Of a stretch of 5,930 nt of DNA, positions 5,107 through 5,930 are shown in pieces. The stretch's first letter is position 1. The number at the start of each line of letters is the position of its first letter. Position numbers and translations under genes: made by a program. Where the stretch lies: assembly GCA_903907175.1 (NCBI GenBank), contig CAIVNB010000087.1, positions 1 to 5,930 of the forward strand. Direction: 5' to 3'. The notes beneath the pieces are model-generated. The model did no database searches. It was not told the origin of the DNA and saw only the letters and a program-made list of their open reading frames with translations. This DNA is from an uncultured bacterium. Lineage in GTDB: Bacteria; Patescibacteriota; Minisyncoccia; Phycocordibacterales; UBA9973.

Positions 5107-5930
5107 TTATAAATTCTTTACCTTAGGAAAGGAAGATTCTGGTAAATGCACAAAATAATCATCAATATATGGAACCATCGAATCACAAGCAAGAAAACAA
5201 CAAACAACTTCCCCATCTTTGTTTCTGAGTTTTTTTAGTTTGTTTTTCTTTTTATACTCTTTTATTTTTACCAACAACGCAGCAAGCTGCATCCCAGTAG
5301 AAGGACCTACAAAAATCCCTAATCTCACAAGATCAATACTCTTCTGAAAAGCAGATTTAGAATCAATAGGCACAACCTCATCCACAACATTTTTCCATTC
5401 TATTCCTAATTTATTTATTTCTACTTCTCCGCGAGGCCCAGGGATATGCGAACCTTTTTTAATTGCAGTACCTATTACTTTTATATTAGACTTTTTATTT
5501 TTTAAATATCCACCAGCCCCTGTTATCGTTCCACCAGTACCAATGCTTGCCACGAAAACAGAAAGCTTCTCGTCAAATTGATACCACAGTTCTTTGCCTA
5601 TATATTGCATTGAGGATTCTATATTGCCTGGATTTATATATTGATTTAAATTATACCAGCCTTTTTTCTTTCCAAGTTTTTTTGCATCATATATTCCTCC
5701 TTCTTTGTCAAAAACTCCAGGACAAGGTGAGCCATGAGAAATCAAGAGATTTGTACCTACAAGTTGGAGTAACTTCTTTTTGTGTTCTGGTACGTCAGGA
5801 GTAATAATTGCATTCATTTTTGGAATTCCAAAATATTGTGAAAGTATCGTCAAAGAAAGAGCGGTGTTGCCTGAAGAATATTCTACTAAATTTTTTATTT
5901 TTGCCCGCTCGTTTTCTTTAATATTTTTTA
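5107..5930 (-). CDS. PLP-dependent cysteine synthase-like enzyme, N-terminus outside window
   Basis: Partial gene: the frame is open to base 5930, giving about 273 visible residues to the TAA at 5107. A TTG at 5853 is not the true start, because the substrate-binding loop SSGNTA (5877-5860) lies upstream of it. That loop, the phosphate-binding GTGGT (5541-5527, in SIGTGGTITGAGGYL) and the PSTG containing the Ser/Thr that contacts the pyridine nitrogen (5304-5293) define a fold-type II beta-family enzyme of the cysteine synthase / cystathionine beta-synthase group. The Schiff-base lysine would lie in the missing N-terminal part (roughly 40-60 residues). Differences from typical CysK: SSGNTA rather than TSGNTG, GPSTGM rather than GISSGA, and CDSMVPYIDDYF where DSGERYLS is usual. 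The reaction is therefore uncertain: O-acetylserine sulfhydrylase, a beta-synthase, or another amino-acid lyase. It precedes prfB by 19 nt on the same strand. Confidence 0.85.
   Translation of the reverse strand, partial: KNIKENERAKIKNLVEYSSGNTALSLTILSQYFGIPKMNAIITPDVPEHKKKLLQLVGTNLLISHGSPCPGVFDKEGGIYDAKKLGKKKGWYNLNQYINPGNIESSMQYIGKELWYQFDEKLSVFVASIGTGGTITGAGGYLKNKKSNIKVIGTAIKKGSHIPGPRGEVEINKLGIEWKNVVDEVVPIDSKSAFQKSIDLVRLGIFVGPSTGMQLAALLVKIKEYKKKNKLKKLRNKDGEVVCCFLACDSMVPYIDDYFVHLPESSFPKVKNL

Noticed and set aside
5088..5140. Programmed +1 frameshift supplying a longer RF2 N-terminus
   Set aside because: No CTTTGA-type slippery site or in-frame TGA was found near the prfB start, and the sequence upstream is the conserved-length end of the PLP-enzyme gene followed by an AT-rich gap.
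5547..5804. 85-codon open frame on the plus strand inside the PLP-enzyme gene
   Set aside because: Antisense to a clearly conserved enzyme, with no upstream signal or recognisable protein pattern.
5851..5853. TTG as the start of the PLP-dependent enzyme
   Set aside because: The frame continues open to the window edge and encodes the conserved SSGNTA substrate loop upstream of this codon, so the gene is 5'-truncated by the window, not started here.
1..5930. CRISPR array, tRNA/rRNA genes, insertion sequence or attachment site
   Set aside because: No regularly spaced repeats, cloverleaf-like segments, transposase or integrase reading frames, or terminal repeats were seen by eye; a covariance-model scan (Infernal/Rfam, tRNAscan-SE) would be needed to exclude small RNAs formally.

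Overview
The window looks like a piece of a small, AT-rich genome (roughly one third G+C by eye), most likely a Patescibacteria/CPR member of the Parcubacteria type. Three things suggest this: a shortened release factor 2 with the sequence style I associate with that group, very tight gene packing, and gene starts without Shine-Dalgarno sequences. The assignment is inference from gene style; there is no rRNA or other decisive marker here.

Layout, read along the minus strand (from high to low coordinates). A PLP-dependent cysteine-synthase-like gene enters from the right edge (5107-5930, 5' end missing). It is followed after 19 nt by prfB (release factor 2, 4200-5087), which ends at a hairpin terminator (4170-4196) shared with a convergent gene. 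That gene, a 71-residue two-helix membrane protein (3928-4143), is the only plus-strand gene I accept. It is divergent from ftsE across a 131-bp intergenic region (3797-3927) that holds a plausible ftsE promoter and a long imperfect inverted repeat. Then come ftsE (3116-3796), ftsX (2170-3087), pyrG (503-2158), an 83-residue YtxG/DUF948-like membrane protein (223-474) and a YtxH-like membrane-anchored protein running off the left edge (1-200). Gaps in this five-gene run are 11-28 nt and no hairpin terminator is visible inside it.

How the genes fit together. FtsE (ATPase) and FtsX (membrane subunit) form the division-associated complex that controls peptidoglycan hydrolysis. PyrG makes CTP, RF2 terminates translation at UAA/UGA, and the two small proteins downstream of pyrG resemble the YtxG/YtxH envelope or stress pair of Firmicutes. 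This is mostly housekeeping content. I do not see a defence system, mobile element, CRISPR array or RNA gene.

The most interesting signals are: (1) -10-like hexamers exactly 6 nt before the start codons of ftsE, prfB and the 83-residue gene, suggesting leaderless mRNAs; (2) the imperfect palindrome with competing foldings between ftsE and the orphan 71-residue gene; (3) the reduced RF2, which has lost much of domain 1 and the region that carries the classical autoregulatory frameshift.
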